Positions 50,735-59,806 are shown, counted from the stretch's first letter. The stretch: DNA of 64,000 nt from Gammaproteobacteria bacterium (GCA_029881255.1 JAOUMY010000001.1:620001-684000), one strand, 5' to 3'. Translations and numbers: made by a program. Notes: a model not told the origin generated them from the letters alone.

Positions 50735-51685
50735 ATGCATCCAGCGTTTTCCGTTATTTTCTTTACAACTCTTGCCGGCGCTGGCCAGGGTTTGTTTACT
50801 GCGTTATTGGTCGGGCAGATTTACGAATTGTCCGAGCCCATGGTTCAGTATGGAAATAATTTTTATTTTATAGGCGGCGTAATCGCCCTGGTGTTATTAA
50901 CTGCCGGCCTGATTTCGTCGACGTTTCACCTTGGTCACCCATTGCGGGGTTGGCGGGCATTTTCTCAGTGGCGTACCTCATGGTTGTCGCGCGAAATCAT
51001 CGCCCTGCCATCGTTTATGCTGATGGTGTTTATCTATACGGTTGCTCACTTCCTGCGCATGGATTACACCACGACGCTGGCCATAGGCCTGGTCGGTATG
51101 ATCTTCAATATTGGTTTGTATATTTGTACTGGAATGATTTACGCCTGTTTGAAATTCCTGCGCGAGTGGGCGACACCGTTGACGGTGATTAACTTTGTCG
51201 TATTTGGTACGGCATCGGGATTCTCTGTCGCGGCGGTATATGCAAGCCTGGAAGCGCCTGCATTGATTCAGCCTTTCGCCTATATAGCCTTGATTGCCAC
51301 CGTCTTTGGACTAATCACCCGCGGAATGGTGTTGTCACGTAACAAAGAATTGCGCGAGAAACCGACAACCACGGTACAGACGGCGATCGGTGTGCGTCAC
51401 CCCAATATCAAACAGCGTTCGATGGGGATGATGGGCGGTTCGTATAACACCAGGGAGTTTGTTCATGGTGCGAAAGAATCATTCGTACAGAATATCAAAG
51501 TGGTTTTCATGCTCACGGCTTTCGTTATTCCGGCCGGTTTGCATCTAGGCGGGATCATCACTGACATCACCCATCTGTACGCTGCTGCACTGGCGATACA
51601 CATGTTTGGATTGGTGGCAGAACGCTGGCATTTCTTTGCCCAGGTCAATCATCCACAGAATATTTACTATCAGACAGTAGGCTGA
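50735..51685 (+). CDS. soeC: Sulfite dehydrogenase membrane anchor SoeC (DmsC family)
   Basis: A 316-aa polytopic membrane protein of the DmsC-type anchor family with about eight hydrophobic segments. It passes electrons between the Fe-S subunit and the quinone pool. Characteristic features are the HPAFSVIFFTTLAGAGQGLF start, SSTFHLGHPLRGWRAFSQWRTSWLSREI near residues 62-90, and the C-terminal FGLVAERWHFFAQVNHPQNIYY. It begins 17 bp after soeB. A stem-loop with a T run follows the gene. Three subunits are thus complete and ordered; no molybdenum chaperone gene is adjacent. Confidence 0.9.
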   Translation: MHPAFSVIFFTTLAGAGQGLFTALLVGQIYELSEPMVQYGNNFYFIGGVIALVLLTAGLISSTFHLGHPLRGWRAFSQWRTSWLSREIIALPSFMLMVFIYTVAHFLRMDYTTTLAIGLVGMIFNIGLYICTGMIYACLKFLREWATPLTVINFVVFGTASGFSVAAVYASLEAPALIQPFAYIALIATVFGLITRGMVLSRNKELREKPTTTVQTAIGVRHPNIKQRSMGMMGGSYNTREFVHGAKESFVQNIKVVFMLTAFVIPAGLHLGGIITDITHLYAAALAIHMFGLVAERWHFFAQVNHPQNIYYQTVG

Positions 51686-51705
51686 TGTCTTCGAGAACTA
51701 AGCTT

Positions 51706-51737
51706 AAAGGGGGTGAGATTTTCTCGACCCTTTTTGT
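51706..51737 (+). terminator. Rho-independent terminator after soeC
   Basis: AAAGGG...GAGA (51706-51718) pairs imperfectly with TCTCGACCC (51722-51730), one mismatch in the middle, and is followed by TTTTTG. It lies 20 bp after the soeC stop and closes the soeABC operon. Confidence 0.65.
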
Positions 51738-51896
51738 TTAGATTTTGCTCGCTGGAATTCTTATGTCTGAATCTACCTCACTGCTTTTGAATAAGGTTGA
51801 GAACTAGTGGTGGCTATGTCAGTACAAAATTAGTTTGTTTCCTACTGTTCTACAATGATTTCTGATCGTTCCGGGTGTGCAATATAGGTGTCGTAT

Positions 51897-52316
51897 ATGG
51901 CAAATTCAGATTTCAAAATTTTATTATCTGGCCTGATTATGCTTCTGTTCTGCAGTATTGCCACTGTCGTGGCAGGCTTTTATTCGGGATTTCAGGCAGA
52001 AAAAGACATTACCCTTACCGTAATGGCAGCGATGTTTGTTTATCCGTCCCCTTATTTGTTGTTACTGGTGCTTGGCGGGGCAATCTATCACACGAAACGT
52101 TGGCGTCCGATAGCACACACCTTCAATTTGGGTAGTTTTGCGATGCTAATTACGTGGGCTTACCATCTCTTTGTTAAAGACAGGCCGGAGGTGGAAGACG
52201 GTAGTGCCTTGGGTCAAATTCTATTGGGTAATTTTTACTATGCAGCAGGCCTGTTTGTTGCGCTATTGATTGTATTGATTATCGAAGCGAATCTCGCCTG
52301 GCCTTCTGCGCAATGA
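51897..52316 (+). CDS. Small four-span membrane protein, unknown family
   Basis: A 139-aa membrane protein with four hydrophobic segments (about 8-31, 40-62, 78-96, 112-134) and short polar loops, starting at ATG 51897 with an AGG upstream. A GTG three codons earlier is possible. I do not recognise the family. It lies between soeC and an oppositely directed peptidase, converging to within 3 bp of the latter's stop. It is probably monocistronic because a terminator precedes it. Confidence 0.65.
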   Translation: MANSDFKILLSGLIMLLFCSIATVVAGFYSGFQAEKDITLTVMAAMFVYPSPYLLLLVLGGAIYHTKRWRPIAHTFNLGSFAMLITWAYHLFVKDRPEVEDGSALGQILLGNFYYAAGLFVALLIVLIIEANLAWPSAQ

Positions 52317-52319
52317 ATT

Positions 52320-54428
52320 CTAAAACGCCGATGGCGCGAGCGGCGCAGCGGGTTGGCTCAGCCTAATTGGATAGCTTTGATCAAAAACGTAATTTAGTGG
52401 AGACATCGTAGTTTCCCACTGACCCTTGCGAATATTTTCAGGATTATTGCCGCGAAATACCAGGTAGCTGTATGGCTTGTATTGTGGAAGTTTTCGTGTG
52501 AGCCCTTGGATTGCCAGGTTATTTTTTGCGGCAACCCAGATGATGGTTTTCATTTCGTCATTTCGATTTGTGAGAACAACGGAATGTTCATCCCGAGTGT
52601 AGGTCTGGTTTTCTATAATTACGCCATCCGGCGTCAACGCCATCCCGGTTTTGGGCAGTCGCTGCATAAATTTGTTATTCCACCCTAATAGCCAGACTAT
52701 GTCTCCTTGCGGGATTTCATTAATGTCTTTGTCCTTTGCTATGGTCCAGTTCGCTGGGCTCTGGGCCGCCCAGGTTTTGACCATGTTCTCATAGGCCTGA
52801 GCGTTTTCGTCCGAAGATATGACGGCGACAATTTTGTTTTCACCAAACCCCAGGCCAAGCGCCGAAGGAATTTCGTAGTCACTGAGACGTCGAAAAACGT
52901 CAAACCCAGGATCAACTTTCATAGCAACCGGCATATGCGAATAGTTTAAAACATATTTCTGTTCGCGCTGGGCTAAGGTAACGGTCACATTTTCTGGGGT
53001 GTCTGCCTCTGACCAGATTTCTATGGGAATATCGAACTGAAAGTCCAGAGTGTCTTGTGTTTGTCTTAACGTGAATATTAGCTGTTTGCTTATGCTATCC
53101 ACCACAGGTTCGACCAATTCGATCGATGGCGCGCCCGTCGATTTTACCCATTGCAGAAAATAGTCTTCGAAACTTTTGCCTATCATGCCTTCAACAATGG
53201 TGCGCATATCGTCATAGCTGTTGATTTTAAACTTGCCCTGGGCGAAAAAGGCTTTAAGGAAGTCCTTGAATTTTTCGTCACCTATTTTCAGACGTAACAT
53301 GTGAAAAAACATTAAAGCCTTTCCATATCCTATCGCCTCAGATCCTTTGCTATGTTTAGAACGGAATTCTGCTAGGGGAAATTCTGTCTGGGTACGCGCA
53401 AAATCCGTATATGTTTGTAGGATCTCGCGTCTATAGTGCGCTCCAACATGTTGCTGCTCTTTGTAGAGATGGTCTGATAAATAAGCCGTTAGCCCTTCTG
53501 CCCAATTACCGGTTTCATAGTCGACATAAACGCTGTTTCCCCACCAGTTATGTAATATTTCGTGCGGATAAGAGGTATAAAGGGTCTCTGGCATGCGAAT
53601 TAATTTCGGGCCGAGTAGCGTGAATGAGGGCATGCTAAATCCGCTTTCCCAAGAATTTTCGATTAATGCAAATTTGGAGTAGGGATATGGTCCGATGAGC
53701 TCGTTATACATATCAATGTAATCAAACGTTGCCTGGAGAAAATGTTCGGTCAACTTTTTGTCAAAGCTGCGCATAAAGGCATGGGCGGTGAGATCTCTAC
53801 GGGATTTGTTAAATTCGACAACCGCACCGCCAACAATGTAGATATTGTTCTGCGCTTGAGTTTCTTCCCAATTCATGATGTGTGAGCGCTTACTGTGGGT
53901 GTCTGATCGACGAGTTCCCTGGCTGATGATGGTATAATCTTTGGGCACGGTGATATCGAGCTCAAACGTAAAAAGTTCATCGGCAAAAACAGGGAACCAA
54001 CCACTAGAGGAATCCAGGAAGATCCCATCTTCACTAATAATACCGACCTGGTCTGCGGGGTTGGCACTTAAGGAAATAGTGCCGCTATACGAAAGACTCA
54101 ATTGCTTTATGGGAGCACTGAGACGATATTCCTGAAATGTTGTTCCTAAATTGTTTTCTACCCCGGTATTTTCTGTCGTTTCAATCGGGACGTTGGATTT
54201 CTCAATTTTGAATGCCTTGTTTAAACGAAAGCTCAGGGATGTATTTTGCATGTTCTCTGGCACTGAAATAGTGTCTGAGATTTTGATACGGTTTTTCTTT
54301 GGCGATATCGAAATTTCGAAAGAATGATGTACAACTTCGGTGTTTTTAGCGCTATTGTCAGCACTGGAATAGGAAACCCATAATTGGCAAATGGCGAATA
54401 ATGAGATGTAGAAAGCCAGTTTTTTCAT
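52320..54428 (-). CDS. M1-family-like zinc aminopeptidase (exported)
   Basis: A 702-aa exported gluzincin. A signal peptide (about 1-24) is followed by an N-terminal beta domain. The catalytic motif HEILHNWWGNSVYV has zinc ligands H289, H293 and probably E311. The spacing of that glutamate is 17 residues after the second histidine, one less than the usual HEXXH-x18-E of M1 peptidases; the motif DYETGNWAEGLTAY looks like a conserved subfamily. The C-terminal ~200 residues are a divergent region with no recognised domain. It faces away from the TolA-C-like lipoprotein gene. Confidence 0.85.
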   Translation of the reverse strand: MKKLAFYISLFAICQLWVSYSSADNSAKNTEVVHHSFEISISPKKNRIKISDTISVPENMQNTSLSFRLNKAFKIEKSNVPIETTENTGVENNLGTTFQEYRLSAPIKQLSLSYSGTISLSANPADQVGIISEDGIFLDSSSGWFPVFADELFTFELDITVPKDYTIISQGTRRSDTHSKRSHIMNWEETQAQNNIYIVGGAVVEFNKSRRDLTAHAFMRSFDKKLTEHFLQATFDYIDMYNELIGPYPYSKFALIENSWESGFSMPSFTLLGPKLIRMPETLYTSYPHEILHNWWGNSVYVDYETGNWAEGLTAYLSDHLYKEQQHVGAHYRREILQTYTDFARTQTEFPLAEFRSKHSKGSEAIGYGKALMFFHMLRLKIGDEKFKDFLKAFFAQGKFKINSYDDMRTIVEGMIGKSFEDYFLQWVKSTGAPSIELVEPVVDSISKQLIFTLRQTQDTLDFQFDIPIEIWSEADTPENVTVTLAQREQKYVLNYSHMPVAMKVDPGFDVFRRLSDYEIPSALGLGFGENKIVAVISSDENAQAYENMVKTWAAQSPANWTIAKDKDINEIPQGDIVWLLGWNNKFMQRLPKTGMALTPDGVIIENQTYTRDEHSVVLTNRNDEMKTIIWVAAKNNLAIQGLTRKLPQYKPYSYLVFRGNNPENIRKGQWETTMSPLNYVFDQSYPIRLSQPAAPLAPSAF

Positions 54429-54435
54429 TCTTTAT

Positions 54436-54466
54436 AAGCGACCTGTATTTCTGAATAAAGCGACCT
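54436..54466. repeat. Direct repeat pair AAGCGACCT in the peptidase/lipoprotein divergent region
   Basis: AAGCGACCT occurs at 54436-54444 and 54458-54466, exactly 22 bp apart (two helical turns), in the 90-bp divergent intergenic region between the M1-like peptidase and the TolA-C-like lipoprotein genes. This phasing would suit two regulator subunits on one face of the DNA. No regulator is suggested. Confidence 0.4.
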
Positions 54467-54518
54467 AAGATTTTATTGCAAAATTCATACAGAGTCCTGT
54501 TCTATCGGGGGAGTTTAT

Positions 54519-55061
54519 ATGCAAAGGTTTATTTTCATTGCTGTTTTTAGTGGGTTGTTTGCCTGTACGTCTGCTCCACAGAAGATCGAGTTGCCGGCAG
54601 AAACCAAAGAACAGGAGGCAATTCTTACGCCTGCAGAACCAGCGGCACCACCGCAAATTGATTATAGCCAGGAGCAAGTGTTTGCTTTCAACGACATCAG
54701 TTTAGCGCCGAGCGCTATCGATACCGCGCTAGATACTGAGCGCAATGAAGAATCGTGTCTCATTGAAACGCATAAAACACATGTGGCCATGCCTAAAGAG
54801 CAGATCGCCAGATTGTTGAAAAGCAGTTTGTCGAGCAAGTGGATTAAGCCAGCCAATATTGACCGACCCTATCAGTGCAATGTCGAGCTTCGTTTGTCTG
54901 AAAGTGGTTGTGTGACCGAAATTGATATCAAAGGCTGTCAGGACAATCAACAACTCGTGCGTTCGATAGAAATTGCGCTATTCAGATCTGCGCCCTTGCC
55001 TGAGTTACATCCATCAATTGGAGATGGAAGCCTGTTGTTCGAGTTCTTTGCAGGTCCATAG
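54519..55061 (+). CDS. Lipoprotein with TolA/TonB C-terminal-like domain
   Basis: A 180-aa protein with a lipoprotein signal (GLFACTS, Cys16 as lipidation site), a Pro/Glu-rich spacer (about 17-60) and a C-terminal domain (about 98-180) resembling the TolA/TonB C-terminal fold (LLKSSLSSKWIKPANIDRPYQCNVELRLSESGCVTEIDI). Two cysteine pairs there may form disulfides. It is a single gene in the divergent region with the peptidase. Function is unknown; it may be an envelope-linked accessory of the Tol system. Confidence 0.65.
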   Translation: MQRFIFIAVFSGLFACTSAPQKIELPAETKEQEAILTPAEPAAPPQIDYSQEQVFAFNDISLAPSAIDTALDTERNEESCLIETHKTHVAMPKEQIARLLKSSLSSKWIKPANIDRPYQCNVELRLSESGCVTEIDIKGCQDNQQLVRSIEIALFRSAPLPELHPSIGDGSLLFEFFAGP

Positions 55062-55156
55062 CAAAGGATTATTTGTCATCCAACTTGACTTCAGGCGTCT
55101 AAAAACCGGAAACTTTCGCCAGTCTTCATTAATTTGATTAGAAGGAATACGTATTC

Positions 55157-56353
55157 GTGATTATTAAGCCAAAAACCCGTGGATTTATTTGTACTACCAC
55201 CCATCCAAGCGGTTGCGCCGCGAACGTCGCTGAGCAAATAGAAAAAGTGCAGGCAGGTGGCAAGATCGAAAACAGTCCGAAAAAGGTCTTGGTCATAGGG
55301 GCATCTACGGGATATGGGCTGGCCTCGCGTATCGTAGCGGCTTTTGGCTGTGGTGCTGCGACTATCGGCGTATTTCTGGAAAAGGAAGGGACCGAAAAAA
55401 AGCCTGGAACTGCTGGGTGGTACAACACGTGGGCGTTCGAAAATGCAGCGCACAAAGCGGGTCTTTACGCCAAGAGTGTTAATGGTGACGCGTTTTCACA
55501 TGAAGCGCGTGCCAAAGTTATCGAGATGATTAAGGAAGACCTCGGGCAGATAGACATGGTGGTCTATTCACTTGCCTCGCCTGTGCGTAAGTTGCCTGAT
55601 AACGGCGAATTGATCCGTTCAGTGTTAAAGCCGATTGGCAAACCGTATAAGGCAACAGCTATAGACTTGAGCAAGGATGAAATCATACAGGCTGAGGTTG
55701 AGCCGGCGACTGACGAGGAAATCGCCAACACCGTAACTGTCATGGGTGGCGAAGACTGGGAATTGTGGATGTCTGCTCTGCAGGAAGCTGGCGTGCTGGC
55801 CGATGGCGTTCAAACCCTGGCCTATAGCTATATCGGTAGTGATATAACATGGCCTATTTACTGGGAAGGGGCGCTTGGTAAGGCTAAGGAAGATATGGAT
55901 CGCGCGGCAGCTTCGTTACGGAAGCAACTTGCACCGCTGAATGGAAGCGCCAACATCGCTGTGTTAAAGAGTGTGGTGACCCAGGCATCGGCGGCGATAC
56001 CGGTGATGCCGCTTTACATCGCGATGTCTTTTCGCGTTATGAAGGAAAAGCAAGTACACGAGGGTGTGCTGGATCAAATCAATCGCATGTTTCGTACACA
56101 ACTCTATCGCAATGGTGGGCCCGAGCTAGACGATACACAGCGTGTGCGTATGGACGACTGGGAACTGCGTGAGGATGTTCAAGGCGCTATCAGAGAAATG
56201 TGGCCGCAGATCACCAGTGCCAATCTGTTTGAAATGACCGACTATCAAGACTACAAAGATGAGTTTCTAAAGCTATTTGGTTTCGGCGTTCCCGGGGTGG
56301 ACTATGATGCAGATGTGAATCCTGCCGTGGACTTTCATCCAGCTACACTCTAA
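55157..56353 (+). CDS. fabV: Enoyl-ACP reductase FabV
   Basis: The FabV class of NADH-dependent enoyl-acyl carrier protein reductase, which performs the last step of each fatty-acid elongation cycle. The 398-aa product begins [19 protein letters not shown], the FabV signature, and has the cofactor segment [14 protein letters not shown]. The catalytic Tyr-x8-Lys lies within [20 protein letters not shown]. The start is GTG at 55157 with AAGGA upstream. FabV is intrinsically insensitive to triclosan in other species. An 11-bp stem-loop follows the stop codon. No other fatty-acid genes are adjacent. Confidence 0.96.
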   Translation: MIIKPKTRGFICTTTHPSGCAANVAEQIEKVQAGGKIENSPKKVLVIGASTGYGLASRIVAAFGCGAATIGVFLEKEGTEKKPGTAGWYNTWAFENAAHKAGLYAKSVNGDAFSHEARAKVIEMIKEDLGQIDMVVYSLASPVRKLPDNGELIRSVLKPIGKPYKATAIDLSKDEIIQAEVEPATDEEIANTVTVMGGEDWELWMSALQEAGVLADGVQTLAYSYIGSDITWPIYWEGALGKAKEDMDRAAASLRKQLAPLNGSANIAVLKSVVTQASAAIPVMPLYIAMSFRVMKEKQVHEGVLDQINRMFRTQLYRNGGPELDDTQRVRMDDWELREDVQGAIREMWPQITSANLFEMTDYQDYKDEFLKLFGFGVPGVDYDADVNPAVDFHPATL

Positions 56354-56368
56354 TGGAATGGTGACAGC

Positions 56369-56399
56369 TGAGTGAGAGCCAGTAGGTTGCTCTCACTCA
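56369..56399. other. Strong stem-loop in the fabV / response-regulator convergent gap
   Basis: TGAGTGAGAGC (56369-56379) and GCTCTCACTCA (56389-56399) form a perfect 11-bp stem with a 9-base loop, 16 bp after the fabV stop. Neither side has a run of T, so it is not a classic rho-independent terminator. It may stabilise the 3' end of the fabV mRNA or act as a bidirectional barrier between the converging transcripts. Confidence 0.6.
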
Positions 56400-56474
56400 A
56401 TCCAGCGTCTTAATCACTCGGCAATTCGTACAGAAAGATGATTTCAAGTATTCATTTCTGAAATCCAGACGTGA

Positions 56475-57191
56475 CTATGTATGAATTTGCTGAGCCAACC
56501 AATGCTGTAATGCCTCATCTGCCTGGCGTAGAATTTCGTCGTTTAACAAACCTCGTTCAATTGCCTGTTTGACAGCACGCACACGTGGGTTGATCCACTC
56601 CGGGGTGACGCTTTCGTCATTGGCATTGAGTTTCTGATATATTGCGGCGAGTCGATTCTGTACGCCGCGTCGAGAAAGATAGCGCCGACGCGCAATCCCA
56701 TTGTCCGTCAAGCCCAGTGCCATATCGATAAGCGCTTCATACTCAACATCAGTTAAAGCATCCATGCGTGTGGTGAGGCGTGCTTGTACGGGTTTGATCA
56801 TAGGATCAATCCAGCACTGATCGTCAACAAACACAGCCTTAATCGCTTTGCCAAGTTCGACGGAAGTGTTGTTCTTCAAGACATAACCATAAACAGTCTG
56901 TTCGGGGACAATTTTTTGTAGTTCACGCAAATAGCTTTCATCTGCATGATTACTCCAGAAAACAATACGAGCCGATGGCTGTACTTGCCACAGCTTTTTA
57001 GCCAGGGCCAGACCATTTAGATCCGGCATTTGAATGTCAGTGAGTAAACAGATGTTGGCGCAGCCCCTCAAGGCGCTAAGTGCAGATTGCCCTTCCCGGT
57101 GAAACACAATGGTAAGTCCACTCAGTGTTTGTTCAAGAAACTCACGATCTCGGGGATTGTCTTCAGCGACATGAATTACAGCATCATGCAT
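56475..57191 (-). CDS. NarL/FixJ-type response regulator
   Basis: A 238-aa regulator. Its receiver has the acidic pair in HVAEDN, the phospho-Asp in LLTDIQMPDLNG and Lys in YVLKNN. A LuxR-like helix-turn-helix (LTDVEYEALIDMALGLTDNGIARRRYLSRRGVQNRLAAIYQKLN) follows and deviates from consensus in the recognition helix. An in-frame upstream extension to 57260 lies inside the kinase gene and is unlikely. It overlaps the kinase stop by 8 bp, so the pair is coexpressed. The stimulus and target genes are unknown. Confidence 0.85.
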   Translation of the reverse strand: MHDAVIHVAEDNPRDREFLEQTLSGLTIVFHREGQSALSALRGCANICLLTDIQMPDLNGLALAKKLWQVQPSARIVFWSNHADESYLRELQKIVPEQTVYGYVLKNNTSVELGKAIKAVFVDDQCWIDPMIKPVQARLTTRMDALTDVEYEALIDMALGLTDNGIARRRYLSRRGVQNRLAAIYQKLNANDESVTPEWINPRVRAVKQAIERGLLNDEILRQADEALQHWLAQQIHT

Positions 57192-58488
57192 AGCGAACCT
57201 CGAGTTCGAGGCAGGTACCGCTACTGAAACGTGACTGGCGGAATGAAAGCTGGGCACCAATCAGTTTTGCACGCTCAAGCATATTGCTAATACCAAAGCC
57301 CCCGGTGGCAGACTCCTGTAAACCGTTTCCATCGTCTTCAACGATAAAGCGCACGCCGCTTTCACTACTTAAGGCGCTTACCTCCAGACGTTTTGCGCTG
57401 GCATGCTTGACCGTATTGATGATGGCTTCCGTGATGATTCTGTAAACATGTATGAGTTTATCCGGACCGAGATGTTCTTCAAGATGGTCAGGAACACTGA
57501 GATGATAGAGTTGTTTGTTCTGGTCTAAATGTCGGTTCATATAGGCATTCAGACTCGCCTGAAGACCAAGATGACTCAGTGTCTGCGGGTGTATGTCCTC
57601 AATAATGTCGCGTATGTTGGTGATGCACTGGTCAACGTCCTTGGTATACATATCGTCAAGTTTTCTACGAAGCGCTGCAAGGTCAGCTAAAGCGCCATCA
57701 TGTAGTTCCATCGCCAGCCGCCGCCGCTCTTCTTCGGCGCCTTGCATGAGTTTATCTACGGCCACGACATTTATCAGCTTTTGTGTCATATCAGATAAAT
57801 AATTGGTGAGTTGATCGAGTTCATCCTGCGGTTTTTCAGAGCGCGGCGTCACGTGTAGATCGCCCTGAGTGATAGAGCGTGCATGTTCAGCAAGAACACT
57901 TATTCGGCGACTGATTCGAGTGCTGAAATACAGAGCAAGTCCAACGCCAACAACTATACAAGCGAAAATACTTACCAGAGACCAAAAAATCAGCTGATCG
58001 CCAGTTTGGTTCAATTCATCATAGTATGTCATGTATGTGTCACGCTTTTGCGCGAGTAATAGGTTGTATTGGTGCTCCAGGCGGGGTAGCAGTTTGTCCA
58101 AGGTCGCGGCGGCATGCGCAGCGTTCCATTTGTCAGACATATTTAGCGTCGCTACGCTGGCGTTGATTTGATTTATTAGATCATTGCTTAGATAAGGTCG
58201 GCATGCCTGGCAGTCTATCGCATCGCTATACATCATAAATTGATCAGAATAATTAAAGACGAATTCGTCTTCTTCTATAGCAATAGACTGTTGTTGGTTA
58301 ATCAGGCGTAACATGCGCTCACCCGCCCCTATGGCGATGTGTAAACTGTCGGTGAGTTTGGCCCAATGCCTTATTTCGCTGTTTTTTGTTGTTAATTCCG
58401 TATGGTAGCTGCGCATAAAGCTTACCAGGATGATGAGTATAAGCACCATTAGAAGTGGCGCCAGAAGGATTTGAGAGCGAAATGACAT
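57184..58488 (-). CDS. NarX/DegS-type sensor histidine kinase
   Basis: A 434-aa membrane kinase with membrane helices at about 7-25 and 166-188 around a ~140-residue periplasmic sensor, a HAMP domain (about 190-240), a HisKA_3 dimerisation domain with His263 (RLAMELHDGALADLAALRRKL) and a C-terminal ATP-binding domain (GFGISNML). The periplasmic region contains a CxxC pair (C93 and C96, DCQACRPY), a possible disulfide redox switch. It lacks NarX's P-box. It is encoded with the response regulator and convergent with fabV. Confidence 0.88.
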   Translation of the reverse strand: MSFRSQILLAPLLMVLILIILVSFMRSYHTELTTKNSEIRHWAKLTDSLHIAIGAGERMLRLINQQQSIAIEEDEFVFNYSDQFMMYSDAIDCQACRPYLSNDLINQINASVATLNMSDKWNAAHAAATLDKLLPRLEHQYNLLLAQKRDTYMTYYDELNQTGDQLIFWSLVSIFACIVVGVGLALYFSTRISRRISVLAEHARSITQGDLHVTPRSEKPQDELDQLTNYLSDMTQKLINVVAVDKLMQGAEEERRRLAMELHDGALADLAALRRKLDDMYTKDVDQCITNIRDIIEDIHPQTLSHLGLQASLNAYMNRHLDQNKQLYHLSVPDHLEEHLGPDKLIHVYRIITEAIINTVKHASAKRLEVSALSSESGVRFIVEDDGNGLQESATGGFGISNMLERAKLIGAQLSFRQSRFSSGTCLELEVRYA

Positions 58489-58659
58489 GTGGTGAACCCG
58501 TATTCAGGAATAGAGAACTATCAATATCAAAATGCTACGCGGAAAGACAATAGTATCGAATGTGAATATGCACAGTTCGTGTCCAGTTTGAAAGTACTCA
58601 TCACTGTGCATCCGCCCCTTAACAAGTTGTTTGCTTGACGGGATGATGGACTCCTTTCA

Positions 58660-59634
58660 ATGCAAAGGATGCCAGGAATGAGAGCTATATTTACTCTAAT
58701 CGTCATATTTGTCGTGAACAGTGCATTCGCCGTAGAGGAGCATCGGATAGCCGGACCAACGCCGAATCTTGCAAATCCCAACGTTGTACAGGTGAGTGAT
58801 CGGGTTTTTGCTATGGTCGGCGATATGGACGTGCCTAACAAAATCAATCAGGGTTATATCTGCAACTCAGTTTTTGTTATTGGGGAAGCTGGCGTGATGG
58901 TCTTCGATTCCGGTGGCAGTAAGCAAATTGGCGAGATGATTATCCGCGAAATTCGCAAACGCAGTGATAAACCGATTACCCACGTCTTCAATACTCACCA
59001 TCACGCCGATCATTGGATGGGTAACCAGGCCTTTATTGAGAGCAGCACAAAAACAAAGATTTTCGGACATGCTGTCATGATCGATACTGCACAGCAAATC
59101 GGCGATCAGTGGACAAAAATTCTTCTCGATATGACTAAGGGTGAAACCGCGGGAACCAGGCCTGTCTATCCTTCAGAACGGTTGCAGGGCAATGAAACAC
59201 TGCAACTGCATGGCTTGACGCTCAAGCTTTATCATCCAGCTCATGCTCATACAAAAGGTGATATTGCGGTATTGATAGAGGAAGAAAAAGTCTTGCTTGC
59301 AGGCGATATATTGTTCTATTTGCGCACGCCTGGATTTCAGGACGCCAGTCCAATGGGTAATCTAAAGGCATTGCAGGATCTGAAGCAGATGTCGTTTACC
59401 AAGGTGGTTCCCGGTCATGGGCCGGTGACTGACAAAAATGGGATCGACTATATGATTGATTATGTGCATCTGTTACACGATCAGGTAAAGCACTATTTCG
59501 ATGAAGGTCTGGCGGATTTTGAAATGAAAAATAAGATCGAGGTTGGCAAATATCGTCAAATGTCAGGCTTTGATGATCGCTTTGGCATTAATGTGAATCG
59601 TATGTTTCTGGAGGTGGAGGAATCCAGTTTTTAG
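58660..59634 (+). CDS. Exported metallo-beta-lactamase-fold hydrolase (SoxH-like)
   Basis: A 324-aa periplasmic MBL-fold protein with a signal peptide (to about residue 24, NSAFAVEEH). Zinc ligands are visible as THHHADHW (H-x-H-x-D-H), HAHTKGD, LLAGDILF and PGHGPV. The closest family I recognise is the SoxH-like group found in quinoprotein and sulfur-oxidation loci, whose substrate is unknown. Despite the fold, nothing indicates beta-lactamase function. The first ATG (58660) is used; ATGs at 58669 and 58678 are possible, and no ribosome-binding site clearly decides. Confidence 0.8.
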   Translation: MQRMPGMRAIFTLIVIFVVNSAFAVEEHRIAGPTPNLANPNVVQVSDRVFAMVGDMDVPNKINQGYICNSVFVIGEAGVMVFDSGGSKQIGEMIIREIRKRSDKPITHVFNTHHHADHWMGNQAFIESSTKTKIFGHAVMIDTAQQIGDQWTKILLDMTKGETAGTRPVYPSERLQGNETLQLHGLTLKLYHPAHAHTKGDIAVLIEEEKVLLAGDILFYLRTPGFQDASPMGNLKALQDLKQMSFTKVVPGHGPVTDKNGIDYMIDYVHLLHDQVKHYFDEGLADFEMKNKIEVGKYRQMSGFDDRFGINVNRMFLEVEESSF

Positions 59635-59644
59635 GGTGGTTTTA

Positions 59645-59806
59645 GTGAAAAGAATTGAGCTTTTAATGTTGTGTTTCGTGATGGCTCATGTGTTGCCAAC
59701 CGTACAGCTAAAAGTTTCGCAACGACTTAGAACTTTACGCCAGTGTTGGTATATCCACGATTGGGAGAACCAAATTAGAAGTAGCAATCCCGGTAAACTC
59801 AACTGA
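59645..59806 (+). CDS. Possible 53-residue small protein
   Basis: A short open frame starting GTG at 59645, with AGGG 8 bp upstream, fills the whole gap between the MBL-fold gene and the converging FGE gene; its TGA stop abuts the FGE stop. The product (MKRIELLMLCFVMAHVLPTV, then a basic and polar C-terminus) begins like a signal peptide or a membrane anchor. Its length is below usual gene thresholds, and a chance open frame cannot be ruled out. Confidence 0.3.
   Translation: MKRIELLMLCFVMAHVLPTVQLKVSQRLRTLRQCWYIHDWENQIRSSNPGKLN

Noticed and set aside
58660-59634. Beta-lactamase (antibiotic resistance) gene
   Set aside because: The metallo-beta-lactamase fold is shared by many hydrolases; the sequence resembles SoxH-like proteins and carries no features specific to carbapenemases.
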